DNA from: Anaerolineales bacterium UBA7227
GTDB lineage: Bacteria; Chloroflexota; Anaerolineae; Anaerolineales; Villigracilaceae
Assembly: GCA_002473085.1 (NCBI GenBank)
Contig: DKTP01000044.1
Location: 1 to 5,120, forward strand
DNA: 5,120 nucleotides
Direction of reading: 5' to 3'
Positions 1 to 5,120 of this stretch are shown here, in pieces. Under the pieces are notes generated by a model. The model ran no database searches. It saw nothing but the letters and a program-made list of their open reading frames with translations, and was not told where the DNA came from. Within the stretch, counting starts at the first letter, position 1; each line of letters begins with the position of its first letter. A program made the translations under genes and the position numbers.

Positions 1-41
1 CTTTCTTCTCTCTTCTCTCTTCTCTCTGTTCTCTGCTCTCT
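1..41. repeat. Polypyrimidine/polypurine low-complexity tract inside recJ
   Basis: The first 41 bases are pyrimidines on the plus strand except for G at 28 and 35. They are built from irregular copies of TCTCT, TTC and CTCT units. On the minus strand the tract is read in the recJ frame as a Ser/Glu/Arg/Gln/Lys-rich segment with no stop. It may extend beyond the left edge. Such tracts are prone to slippage and can form triplex structures; neither can be shown here. Confidence 0.75.
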
Positions 42-682
42 GAATTTAACAGCGCTTCCGCCAATTTATACGCCACGCCCACGCCTGCCAAATTCGCCAG
101 CGGATGGTCTTCGGGCAGCATCTTCGGGTTGACAACGGTCATCGCGTTGGGAAGCGTTTCTCCCAGGTCGTGATGGTCGGTGACGATCACGTCCACGCCG
201 CGCGAGTTGGCGTAGTCAATCGCCGCGTGCGCGGTGACGCCCGTGTCGCAGGTGACGATGAGCGTCGCGCCGTTGTCAATGATGGGCTTGAGACTCTCCA
301 CGTGGACGCCGTGACTCTCCTTGCCGCGGATCGGGATGTAGTACACAACCTTCGCTCCAATGCCGCGCAACGTTTGGACGAGCAGCGCGGTGGAGGTCTG
401 TCCGTCCACGTCGAAGTCGCCCCAAACGCAGATGGTCTCGCCCCTGCGCGCAGCCAGGTTGACGCGCGCGACGGCCGCGTCGATGCCGCCGCGCGAGGAA
501 CCGTCCGGGGCGCGTTCGAGGTTGGGATACGGCGTCGGCGGGAGTTCTTCGGGATGGAGGAACGCGCGGGCGGCGGAAACGTCCGTGAGGCCGCGCCGGA
601 CGAGGGTCCGCGCGAGAAGCGGGGGCAGGTCCGCGAACGCGGCGGGGATGTCGAGGATGGGAGGATCGAGCCAGCGGGTCAT
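1..682 (-). CDS. recJ: Single-stranded-DNA-specific exonuclease RecJ, N-terminal part (3' end beyond window)
   Basis: RecJ is a cytoplasmic 5'-3' exonuclease on single-stranded DNA that acts in recombinational repair and mismatch repair. Reading the minus strand from ATG at 682 gives 227 residues open to the left edge. The DHH-family phosphoesterase motifs are all visible: WGDFDVDG at residues 87-94 (motif I aspartates), TCDTGVTAHAAI at 144-155, and the signature TDHHDLGE at 168-175, followed by the conserved LAGVGVAYKLAEALL at 198-212. RecJ is usually well over 500 residues, so less than half is present. An in-frame TGA lies two codons upstream of the ATG and the next in-frame ATG is codon 181, so the start is firm, yet no Shine-Dalgarno sequence precedes it. 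Residues 213-227 are an Arg/Glu/Lys-rich low-complexity run using four AGA codons, unlike the CGC-type arginine codons before it. The gene is divergent from the plus-strand gene at 939. Identity is very secure; whether the frame stays open past the left edge cannot be seen. Confidence 0.95.
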   Translation of the reverse strand, partial: MTRWLDPPILDIPAAFADLPPLLARTLVRRGLTDVSAARAFLHPEELPPTPYPNLERAPDGSSRGGIDAAVARVNLAARRGETICVWGDFDVDGQTSTALLVQTLRGIGAKVVYYIPIRGKESHGVHVESLKPIIDNGATLIVTCDTGVTAHAAIDYANSRGVDVIVTDHHDLGETLPNAMTVVNPKMLPEDHPLANLAGVGVAYKLAEALLNSESREQREERREKK

Positions 683-818
683 GCGTCAACTGTACCATGA
701 AAGCGAGGGGCGTAATAATACTTACACTTTGCTTGCATCCCGCGCGCGCGGCGATAATTGGGCGAAGTCGGCGTAAAATAGGGACAAATGGGCGGGCGAC
801 TTTCCGCCCTGGCAGAGA

Positions 819-824
819 TATAAT
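819..824 (+). promoter_or_regulatory. Candidate -10 box (TATAAT) for the secreted-protein gene
   Basis: The hexamer is a perfect TATAAT in an otherwise GC-rich region, about 115 bases before the ATG at 939. The 17-base-spaced upstream hexamer is GCGACT, a poor match to TTGACA, so a factor-dependent or non-housekeeping promoter remains possible. Assignment is by consensus match and position only. Confidence 0.35.
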
Positions 825-852
825 CATCGCGGCGCATTATGGACGCGCAAAC

Positions 853-899
853 ACGGGAACTGCGGACGACGGACTGTCCAGGCGCGGCCGCGTTCCCGT
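853..899 (+). repeat. Inverted repeat in the 5' leader of the secreted-protein gene
   Basis: ACGGGAAC (853-860) is the exact reverse complement of GTTCCCGT (892-899). After one bulged T at 861, GCGG (862-865) also pairs with CCGC (888-891), giving a 12-bp stem around a 22-base loop. No T-run follows, so it does not look like an intrinsic terminator. It could be a regulatory or stabilising RNA structure, or an operator with half-sites, or chance in GC-rich sequence. Confidence 0.4.
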
Positions 900-927
900 C
901 TAGATGAGGGTTCTTTTTCAGGAAAGC

Positions 928-932
928 AGGAG
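928..932 (+). promoter_or_regulatory. Ribosome binding site (AGGAG)
   Basis: AGGAG ends six bases before the ATG at 939, an optimal spacing. It fixes that ATG as the start, in agreement with the signal peptide that begins there. Confidence 0.8.
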
Positions 933-938
933 TCAGAT

Positions 939-2900
939 ATGAAACCTACATCTCCCATTCGCCCTGGCCGGGCCGCGGTATGGTTGCGGCTTTTTGGCGC
1001 GCTGGTCATCGTCTCGACGTTGACGCTGAACCTGCCTCCGGTCGAGGCTCAGGGCAGCCCGCCGTCCCTGTTTGTGGACGCGGGCCAGACGTTCGCGGAC
1101 GCGCCTCAGGAGGCTGCGGTCGCCCGCGCCCGCGTCGTCCGCGTGAACGTCGGTCTGCTCTACGACGCGGACGGGAATCCCCTCGACCAGTCTCGCCTGC
1201 CCGAAATTGCGCTGGACCTTTTTCCCGACGCCAGTTACACCGGCGTGGTGACCAGCCTGGAGCAAGACCAGTTGGCGACGTATTGGATCGGCGATCTCAA
1301 GGAAGTGGACGGTTATTTCTACCTTGTGATGACCGATGACATTTTCCTGGCGCATATCGCCTCGCCGCTGGGCATCTATGAAGTTTCGTGGGCCGGCGGC
1401 GACCTCTACAGGATCGAGCAGGTGGACCAGTCGCAGTTCGTGGACGAGGCGTCCGCGACCCAGGACGACCTGCCGGGCGAGGCGCCGGCCGGGGAGCAAT
1501 TCGAGGCCGAAGCCAGGTCTGCCGCGTTGCCCGAGGAGCAATTTGGCGCCGAGGCTGATCCCGCCTCCCGGATCGACGTGATGGTGGTCTACACGTCTGC
1601 CGCGCGCGCGGCGGCCGGAAGCACAAAAGCCATGAAGGCCCGCATCGCTCTTGCCATCAAACAGACCAATACTTCCTACATTAGATCCGGCGTCAAAACG
1701 CGGCTGAGATTGGTGCATGTGGAGGAGGCGGCGTACGCGGAGACCGGCAACCTGGCCTCCGATCTGGCGCGTCTAAGGAAGACCACCGACGCGTTTCTTA
1801 ACGATGTTCATAAATTGAGAAACGCCTACGGCGCCGACATGGTTGCCATGATCGTCAGGAACGGCGGCAAGGAATGCGGACGGGCCGCGGCCGTTCGCGC
1901 CAAAGCCTATACCGCCTTCCAGGTGACGGTGTTCCGGTGCATGACGAGCAATTACGCCCTGACGCATCAATTCGGCCATTTGCAAGGCGCCCGCGACGAT
2001 ATGTTCGTGGATAAGAAACTCGCGCCGTACGCGTACGGGCATGGCTACGTCCATCTCGGGAAGAAGCCCGCCGACCGCTGGCGCACCATCATGGGCGAGA
2101 ACAACAAATGCGCGAAGGCCGGGTACAACTGCACGCGCCTGCTGTATTGGTCCAATCCATCAAAGCGTCATAACGGCGCGGCCATGGGCGATAGACGCTC
2201 CAAGAATTATATGGTCCTTAACGCTACCGCCCGCACGGTGGCGAACTTCCGCAAGCAGGTCATTGCCAGCGACTTTAACTCCACGTTCAACGGCTCCACC
2301 GCAGGCTGGACGGCGGTGGCCGGGACCTGGACTCTTTTTCAGAAATCCCAATATCGCAGCGCGGGAGTGGCCGACGGCTTTGCCTCGGCCAGGCACGCCG
2401 GCGCTTACGGCGATCTCACCTACGAAGTCAAGATGAGGCGCACCGGGACGTGTCCAATCGTCAAATGCGCCAACTATGTCACCGTCCGCGGCGCGCCCAA
2501 TCCGCTCGATCCTACCGGGCGGTGGAACAAGGAATATAAATTTGCCTATTCCAACCTCGGCTCCTACGCCGTCTTCCTGGTGGACGGCCCGGCCGTCACC
2601 ACGCTTCAGGACTGGACGGACAGTTCGGCGGTGGTTCAGGGTGGCTGGAATCAACTCAAAGTGGTGGCGGTTGGCTCGTCCTTCAAATTCTACATCAACG
2701 GGAAGCTCGTCTGGACCGGCTCCGATCCCACGCTTCGCACCGGGCAGGTCGGCTTTGGATTTTACCGGGAGGCAGGCGCGGGTCTGCTGTATGTGGACTG
2801 GGCGAGACTCACCACCACCGCCACGGCGGAGGTCGACCTCGGCGAGGCTGTCGAGGCGGGATTCCGCCGCCCCGGTGGCAACGACACCGGCAGCCCATGA
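939..2900 (+). CDS. Secreted reprolysin-like (M12B-like) metallopeptidase homologue with altered zinc site and C-terminal concanavalin-like domain
   Basis: The protein has 653 residues. Residues 1-37 form a signal peptide: Lys/Arg-containing start, hydrophobic core around 18-32, predicted cleavage after VEA37. Residues 38-211 resemble the N-terminal prodomain of bacterial reprolysin-like proteins and end in an acidic linker with a 14-residue near-duplication. Residues 212-440 are the peptidase fold, starting IDVMVVYTSAARAAAG and ending VANFRKQ, with the Met-turn TIM385. The zinc motif at 343-353 reads HQFGHLQGARD; active relatives have HExxHxxGxxH. Gln344 therefore replaces the catalytic Glu, and Asp353 the third His ligand. 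Both zinc-binding His of the first motif (343, 347) remain. Residues 445-625 form a beta-rich concanavalin/LamG-like domain (also seen in glycoside-hydrolase-associated modules), with FYINGKLVWTG and a closing YVDWARL. Six cysteines (313, 334, 391, 398, 505, 510) suit an exported protein with disulfides. Likely a surface or extracellular pseudopeptidase or binding protein; weak residual activity cannot be excluded. A single-gene unit with its own terminator. Confidence 0.85.
   Translation: MKPTSPIRPGRAAVWLRLFGALVIVSTLTLNLPPVEAQGSPPSLFVDAGQTFADAPQEAAVARARVVRVNVGLLYDADGNPLDQSRLPEIALDLFPDASYTGVVTSLEQDQLATYWIGDLKEVDGYFYLVMTDDIFLAHIASPLGIYEVSWAGGDLYRIEQVDQSQFVDEASATQDDLPGEAPAGEQFEAEARSAALPEEQFGAEADPASRIDVMVVYTSAARAAAGSTKAMKARIALAIKQTNTSYIRSGVKTRLRLVHVEEAAYAETGNLASDLARLRKTTDAFLNDVHKLRNAYGADMVAMIVRNGGKECGRAAAVRAKAYTAFQVTVFRCMTSNYALTHQFGHLQGARDDMFVDKKLAPYAYGHGYVHLGKKPADRWRTIMGENNKCAKAGYNCTRLLYWSNPSKRHNGAAMGDRRSKNYMVLNATARTVANFRKQVIASDFNSTFNGSTAGWTAVAGTWTLFQKSQYRSAGVADGFASARHAGAYGDLTYEVKMRRTGTCPIVKCANYVTVRGAPNPLDPTGRWNKEYKFAYSNLGSYAVFLVDGPAVTTLQDWTDSSAVVQGGWNQLKVVAVGSSFKFYINGKLVWTGSDPTLRTGQVGFGFYREAGAGLLYVDWARLTTTATAEVDLGEAVEAGFRRPGGNDTGSP
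1494..1577 (+). repeat. Imperfect 42-bp tandem duplication in the linker before the peptidase domain
   Basis: GAGCAATTC at 1494 and GAGCAATTT at 1536 begin two 42-base units. They encode EQFEAEARSAALP-like and EQFGAEADPAS-like segments (from residues 186 and 200). Only the first eight or so residues of each unit match. It lengthens the acidic linker between the N-terminal region and the peptidase domain. Confidence 0.5.
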
Positions 2901-2927
2901 GCCGCGGCGCAAGAGTCGTTGAATGAC

Positions 2928-2964
2928 AAAGGAGCGGTCGCTTTCGAGGCGGCTGCTCCTTTTT
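2928..2964 (+). terminator. Rho-independent terminator between convergent genes
   Basis: Bases 2928-2942 pair with 2948-2962: AAAGGAGC matches GCTCCTTT perfectly, and the stem continues for seven more pairs, three of them G-U. The loop is TTCGA. Five Ts (2960-2964) end the structure on the plus strand, so it terminates the gene ending at 2900. On the minus strand the hairpin is followed by only three Ts, so it may also stop the convergent lyase transcript, less efficiently. Confidence 0.8.
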
Positions 2965-2992
2965 ATCTGAACGCGTTATTTCGTAAACGACG

Positions 2993-4369
2993 CTACAGCG
3001 GCTCGAACCGCGCCGTGAAGTGACGCAGCAGTTCGGGCGCGTAGGCAAATTTGTAGCCGCGTACCGATTCGGCGCGGGCTTTGATCTTTGCCAGCGAATC
3101 GGCCACGTAGTCCATGTGACTCTGCGTGTACGTGCGGCGCGGAATGGCGAGACGCATCAGTTCGAGTTTGGGATAGACCATCTGTCCCGTTTCGGGGTCG
3201 GGATGGGCGAACATCACGGAGCCGATCTCCACGCCGCGCACCGCGCCCTCGCGGTACAGCTCGACGGTGAGCGCCTGCCCGGGGAACTCGCCCTGCGGGA
3301 TGTGCGGCAGGACGGCGCGCGCGTCCACGTAGACGGCGTGTCCGCCCGCGGGTTGGATGGTGGCGATCCCGCCCTCGTTCAGGCGGGAGACGAGGTAGGC
3401 CGTCTGGTTGAGACGGTAGCCCAGGTAGGCCTCATCCAGCCCCTCGTAGAGTCCGACCGCCATGGCGTCGAGGTCGCGGCCGGCGAGTCCGCCGTAGGTC
3501 GGGAATCCTTCGCGCAGGATGAGTTCGTTTTTCACGTCGCCGAAGAGTTTTTCGTCGTTCATGCACAGCAGTCCGCCGATGTTGACGATGGCGTCCTTTT
3601 TGGCGGACATGCACATCCCGTCGGCGAGACGGAACATCTCGCGGGCGATCTCTTTGACGGATTTGTCGGCGTAGCCCGGCTCGCGCTGTTTGATGAAGAA
3701 GGCGTTTTCGGCGTAGCGCGCCGCGTCGATGAAGAAGGGCAGGCCGTAGGCGCGGTAGGTTTCGGCCACGGCGATGAGATTCGTCATCGAGACGGGCTGA
3801 CCGCCGCCGGCGTTGTTGGTGACGGTGATCATGCCGAAGGGGATCTTTTCGACGCCCGTCTTTTCGATGAAGGCTTTGAGTTTGGCGATGTCCATGTTCC
3901 CTTTGAAGGGATGCGGGTTGGACGGGTCGAAGGCTTCGTCAATGACGAGATTGGTCGGACGCCCGCCGCGGGCGCGGATGTTGGCGTCGGTGGTGTCGAA
4001 GTGCATGTTGCTGGGGACGTACATCCCCGGTTTGACGAGGCAGGCGGCCAGGATGTTTTCGGCGGCGCGCCCCTGGTGCGTGGGGACGAAGAACTTGAAG
4101 CCGAAGATGTCTTCCACCGCGGACTTGAGCCGCAGGTACGAGCGCGCGCCCGCGTAGGATTCGTCGCCGCGCATGACGGCCGCCCACTGTTCCTGGCTCA
4201 TCGCGCCGGTGCCGGAGTCGGTGAGGAGGTCAATGAAGATGTCTTCGGCTTTGACGGCGAAGAGGTTGTAGCCAGCCTCTTTGAGCGCGGACTCGCGCGC
4301 CTCCCTTGAGACGAGGCGGATCGGTTCGGTCATTTTGATGCGGAAGGGTTCGGGGGGATAGATGGGCAT
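2993..4369 (-). CDS. tnaA: Tryptophanase (PLP-dependent beta-eliminating lyase, TPL-like length)
   Basis: Tryptophanase (EC 4.1.99.1) is a cytoplasmic PLP enzyme that splits L-tryptophan into indole, pyruvate and ammonia. The 458-residue product is complete and collinear with the tryptophanase/tyrosine phenol-lyase family, from YPPEPFRIK at the N-terminus to LRHFTARF at the C-terminus. Landmarks: DLLTDSGT at 47-54, Tyr72 in GDESYAG (general acid), PTHQGR at 96-101, Asp215 and Arg218 in IDAARYAEN (PLP ring), PLP-binding Lys258 in MSAKKDA, FPTYGGLAGRD at 289-299, and Arg406 in MRLAIPRRTYT (substrate carboxylate). Three positions that separate the two enzymes are tryptophanase-like: Asp125 in HFDTT (TPL has Thr), VEI at 380-382 (TPL has MER with the phenol-binding Arg), and His450 in LRHFTA (TPL has Phe). 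Length and several segments (AMSQEQWA, GGLAGRDLDAMA) are closer to TPL. AAGGA six bases before the ATG at 4369 supports this start. Only 17 bases separate it from the upstream gene, leaving no room for a tnaC-type leader peptide. Confidence 0.92.
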   Translation of the reverse strand: MPIYPPEPFRIKMTEPIRLVSREARESALKEAGYNLFAVKAEDIFIDLLTDSGTGAMSQEQWAAVMRGDESYAGARSYLRLKSAVEDIFGFKFFVPTHQGRAAENILAACLVKPGMYVPSNMHFDTTDANIRARGGRPTNLVIDEAFDPSNPHPFKGNMDIAKLKAFIEKTGVEKIPFGMITVTNNAGGGQPVSMTNLIAVAETYRAYGLPFFIDAARYAENAFFIKQREPGYADKSVKEIAREMFRLADGMCMSAKKDAIVNIGGLLCMNDEKLFGDVKNELILREGFPTYGGLAGRDLDAMAVGLYEGLDEAYLGYRLNQTAYLVSRLNEGGIATIQPAGGHAVYVDARAVLPHIPQGEFPGQALTVELYREGAVRGVEIGSVMFAHPDPETGQMVYPKLELMRLAIPRRTYTQSHMDYVADSLAKIKARAESVRGYKFAYAPELLRHFTARFEPL

Positions 4370-4375
4370 GGGTGA

Positions 4376-4380
4376 TCCTT
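4376..4380 (-). promoter_or_regulatory. Ribosome binding site (AAGGA) of the tryptophanase gene
   Basis: On the minus strand AAGGA lies six bases before the ATG at 4369, inside the 17-base gap after the upstream gene's stop codon. It supports the chosen start over the in-frame ATG at codon 13. Confidence 0.75.
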
Positions 4381-4386
4381 AAGTGA

Positions 4387-5120
4387 TTATTCTTCCTCTT
4401 CGGAGCGTTCGTCGGGCAAGTCGTATTGCGCCTGGTCTTCTTTGACGTAGTGATTCCCAAATTGCTCTGATAGTCCAATAAATTGTTCAAGCGGGACTTT
4501 TTGTATTTCTTTGCGCAAATACTTCTCTATTTCGCCGTCGTTCATCCGAAGTAATTCATGTTTGAAGCCGATGGAATCGTGTAATACTTGCGCAACTTGC
4601 TTTGGCCAATATCCCGCGCTCATTTGGATGATGGAGCCTTGCACTTCCCGGGCCATCCATTCAATTCTACTGTTTGCTCCGATGCGGTCAACGAGAATGA
4701 TGGTCGCCATAAAAAATTTCGAACGGCCTAATGAGATTTCGCGTTCAAAGCGCGTTACTTTGTCGAGAGAGATCTCAGGATTTCCCCTTCCAATGAAGCC
4801 AATATCGAAACGAACGCCCTGTCCTAATTCATAAAGTAAGGTCGCGTCGCTTTCTCGCTTTTCGTTCCGAGAGGCAAGCCAGAAGACTTTTTCGTATTCT
4901 TGAGGCGGCGGTGAGATGTGTTTGAAGCCCAAAATATGGAGTAAGGAACCCAATACCAATTTCTCGAATAGTTTTCCATAAGCGGATTTTTCGGAGCCTC
5001 GGATGGCGAGCGTTTGCGCGCCAATTGCATTCGTCAGGTAAGTTACCCAAAGCCAGTTGATTTGCGCTTTCTGCTTTCCATTAAAGATAAGTTCTCCATG
5101 TACAATACCTTCGCCAAATT
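4387..5120 (-). CDS. Probable type II restriction endonuclease, CfrBI-like, C-terminal part (5' end beyond window)
   Basis: The minus-strand frame ending in TAA at 4387-4389 is open to the right edge and gives 243 residues without an N-terminus; the first complete codon is Phe (5116-5118). A TTG at 4957-4959 is internal to this frame, not the start. Visible segments: EGIVHGELIFNGK near the edge, LWVTYLTNAIGAQTLAIRGSEKSAYGK (split at about residues 23-49), a Glu-bearing helix GKLFEKLVLGSLLHILGF (48-65), RFDIGFIGRGNPEISLDK (103-120), a hydrophobic strand FFMATIILVD (135-144), and an acidic end SEEEE. Glu52, Asp105 and the Glu115-Lys120 region could form a PD-(D/E)xK-type nuclease site, but the exact ExK is unclear. 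The pattern recalls the CfrBI restriction endonuclease family; this is from memory, not a search. GC is roughly 40-50 percent against 60-70 in the next gene, suggesting horizontal transfer. A cognate methyltransferase would be expected beyond 5120. A different DNA-associated protein of unknown function is the alternative. Confidence 0.5.
   Translation of the reverse strand, partial: FGEGIVHGELIFNGKQKAQINWLWVTYLTNAIGAQTLAIRGSEKSAYGKLFEKLVLGSLLHILGFKHISPPPQEYEKVFWLASRNEKRESDATLLYELGQGVRFDIGFIGRGNPEISLDKVTRFEREISLGRSKFFMATIILVDRIGANSRIEWMAREVQGSIIQMSAGYWPKQVAQVLHDSIGFKHELLRMNDGEIEKYLRKEIQKVPLEQFIGLSEQFGNHYVKEDQAQYDLPDERSEEEE

Larger units (their letters stand above)
683..938. other. Divergent intergenic region between recJ and the secreted-protein gene
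   Basis: These 256 bases separate two divergent starts and must hold the promoters of both genes. I see no coding potential matching a known family. An alternating CG run at 741-750 lies in the middle. For recJ (minus strand) a TATTAT box at 715-720 is the best -10 candidate, but nothing close to TTGACA lies 16-18 bases upstream of it. For the plus strand a TATAAT is at 819-824. A bulged inverted repeat at 853-899 lies in the probable leader of the plus-strand gene. Confidence 0.6.

Noticed and set aside
741..750. Alternating CG run in the intergenic region as a Z-DNA or regulatory element
   Set aside because: Ten bases of CG alternation are common in GC-rich genomes and nothing else supports a function.
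104..827. Several open frames on both strands over the recJ region (104-700 plus, 276-827 minus, 360-776 plus)
   Set aside because: They overlap the recJ frame, which carries all DHH motifs. Their translations are Arg- and Pro-rich shadows.
933..1718. Minus-strand open frame of 261 codons opposite the secreted-protein gene
   Set aside because: The opposite frame encodes a signal peptide, a recognisable domain order and has an RBS. This frame is His/Arg/Gly-rich and unlike any family I know.
3020..4309. Long plus-strand open frame (429 codons) opposite the tryptophanase gene
   Set aside because: It is the antisense shadow of a GC-rich, well-conserved gene. Its translation is Val/Gly/Asp-rich with no recognisable domain or RBS.
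2993..4369. Naming the lyase tyrosine phenol-lyase
   Set aside because: The phenol-binding Arg and the Thr and Phe positions of TPL are replaced by Ile, Asp and His as in tryptophanase, despite the TPL-like length.
4387..4959. Taking TTG at 4959 as the start of a 190-residue protein
   Set aside because: The same frame is open to the window edge with protein-like sequence (for example VTYLTNAIGAQTLAIRG) upstream, so the gene is truncated by the edge rather than starting there.
1..5120. tRNA, rRNA, CRISPR array, insertion sequence or att site
   Set aside because: I saw no cloverleaf, spaced direct repeats, transposase motifs or flanking terminal repeats.

Overview
The window looks like a chromosomal segment of a GC-rich bacterium. 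Codon choice, the RecJ and tryptophanase sequence types, and the large secreted reprolysin-like protein with a lectin-like tail would fit a Chloroflexota (Anaerolineae-like) genome. That assignment is an inference from memory, not from a search. It holds four genes, two of them cut by the window edges, plus one clear terminator. There are no RNA genes, CRISPR arrays or insertion sequences that I can support.

Layout. (1) Positions 1-682, minus strand: the N-terminal 227 residues of the single-strand DNA exonuclease RecJ, running off the left edge through a purine-rich in-frame low-complexity tract. (2) Positions 683-938: a divergent intergenic region with weak promoter-like boxes, a leader inverted repeat and a good ribosome binding site for the plus-strand gene. 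(3) Positions 939-2900, plus strand: a 653-residue secreted protein with a signal peptide, an N-terminal prodomain-like region, a reprolysin-like (M12B-like) metallopeptidase domain and a C-terminal concanavalin-like domain. Its zinc motif reads HQFGHLQGARD where the family has HExxHxxGxxH, so the catalytic Glu is Gln and the third His ligand is Asp. It is probably a pseudopeptidase. (4) Positions 2928-2964: a strong hairpin terminator between the two convergent genes. (5) Positions 2993-4369, minus strand: a complete PLP-dependent beta-eliminating lyase. Its length and backbone resemble tyrosine phenol-lyase, but its three specificity positions are those of tryptophanase. (6) Positions 4387-5120, minus strand: the C-terminal 243 residues of a probable type II restriction endonuclease (CfrBI-like by memory), lying 17 nt upstream of the lyase in a stretch of clearly lower GC.

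The genes do not form one pathway. RecJ and the secreted protein diverge. The restriction-enzyme-like gene and the lyase are in tandem and closely enough spaced to share a transcript, although their base composition suggests different origins. The most interesting items are the double active-site substitution in the secreted peptidase, the AT-richer restriction-like gene abutting a metabolic gene, and the purine repeat inside recJ.
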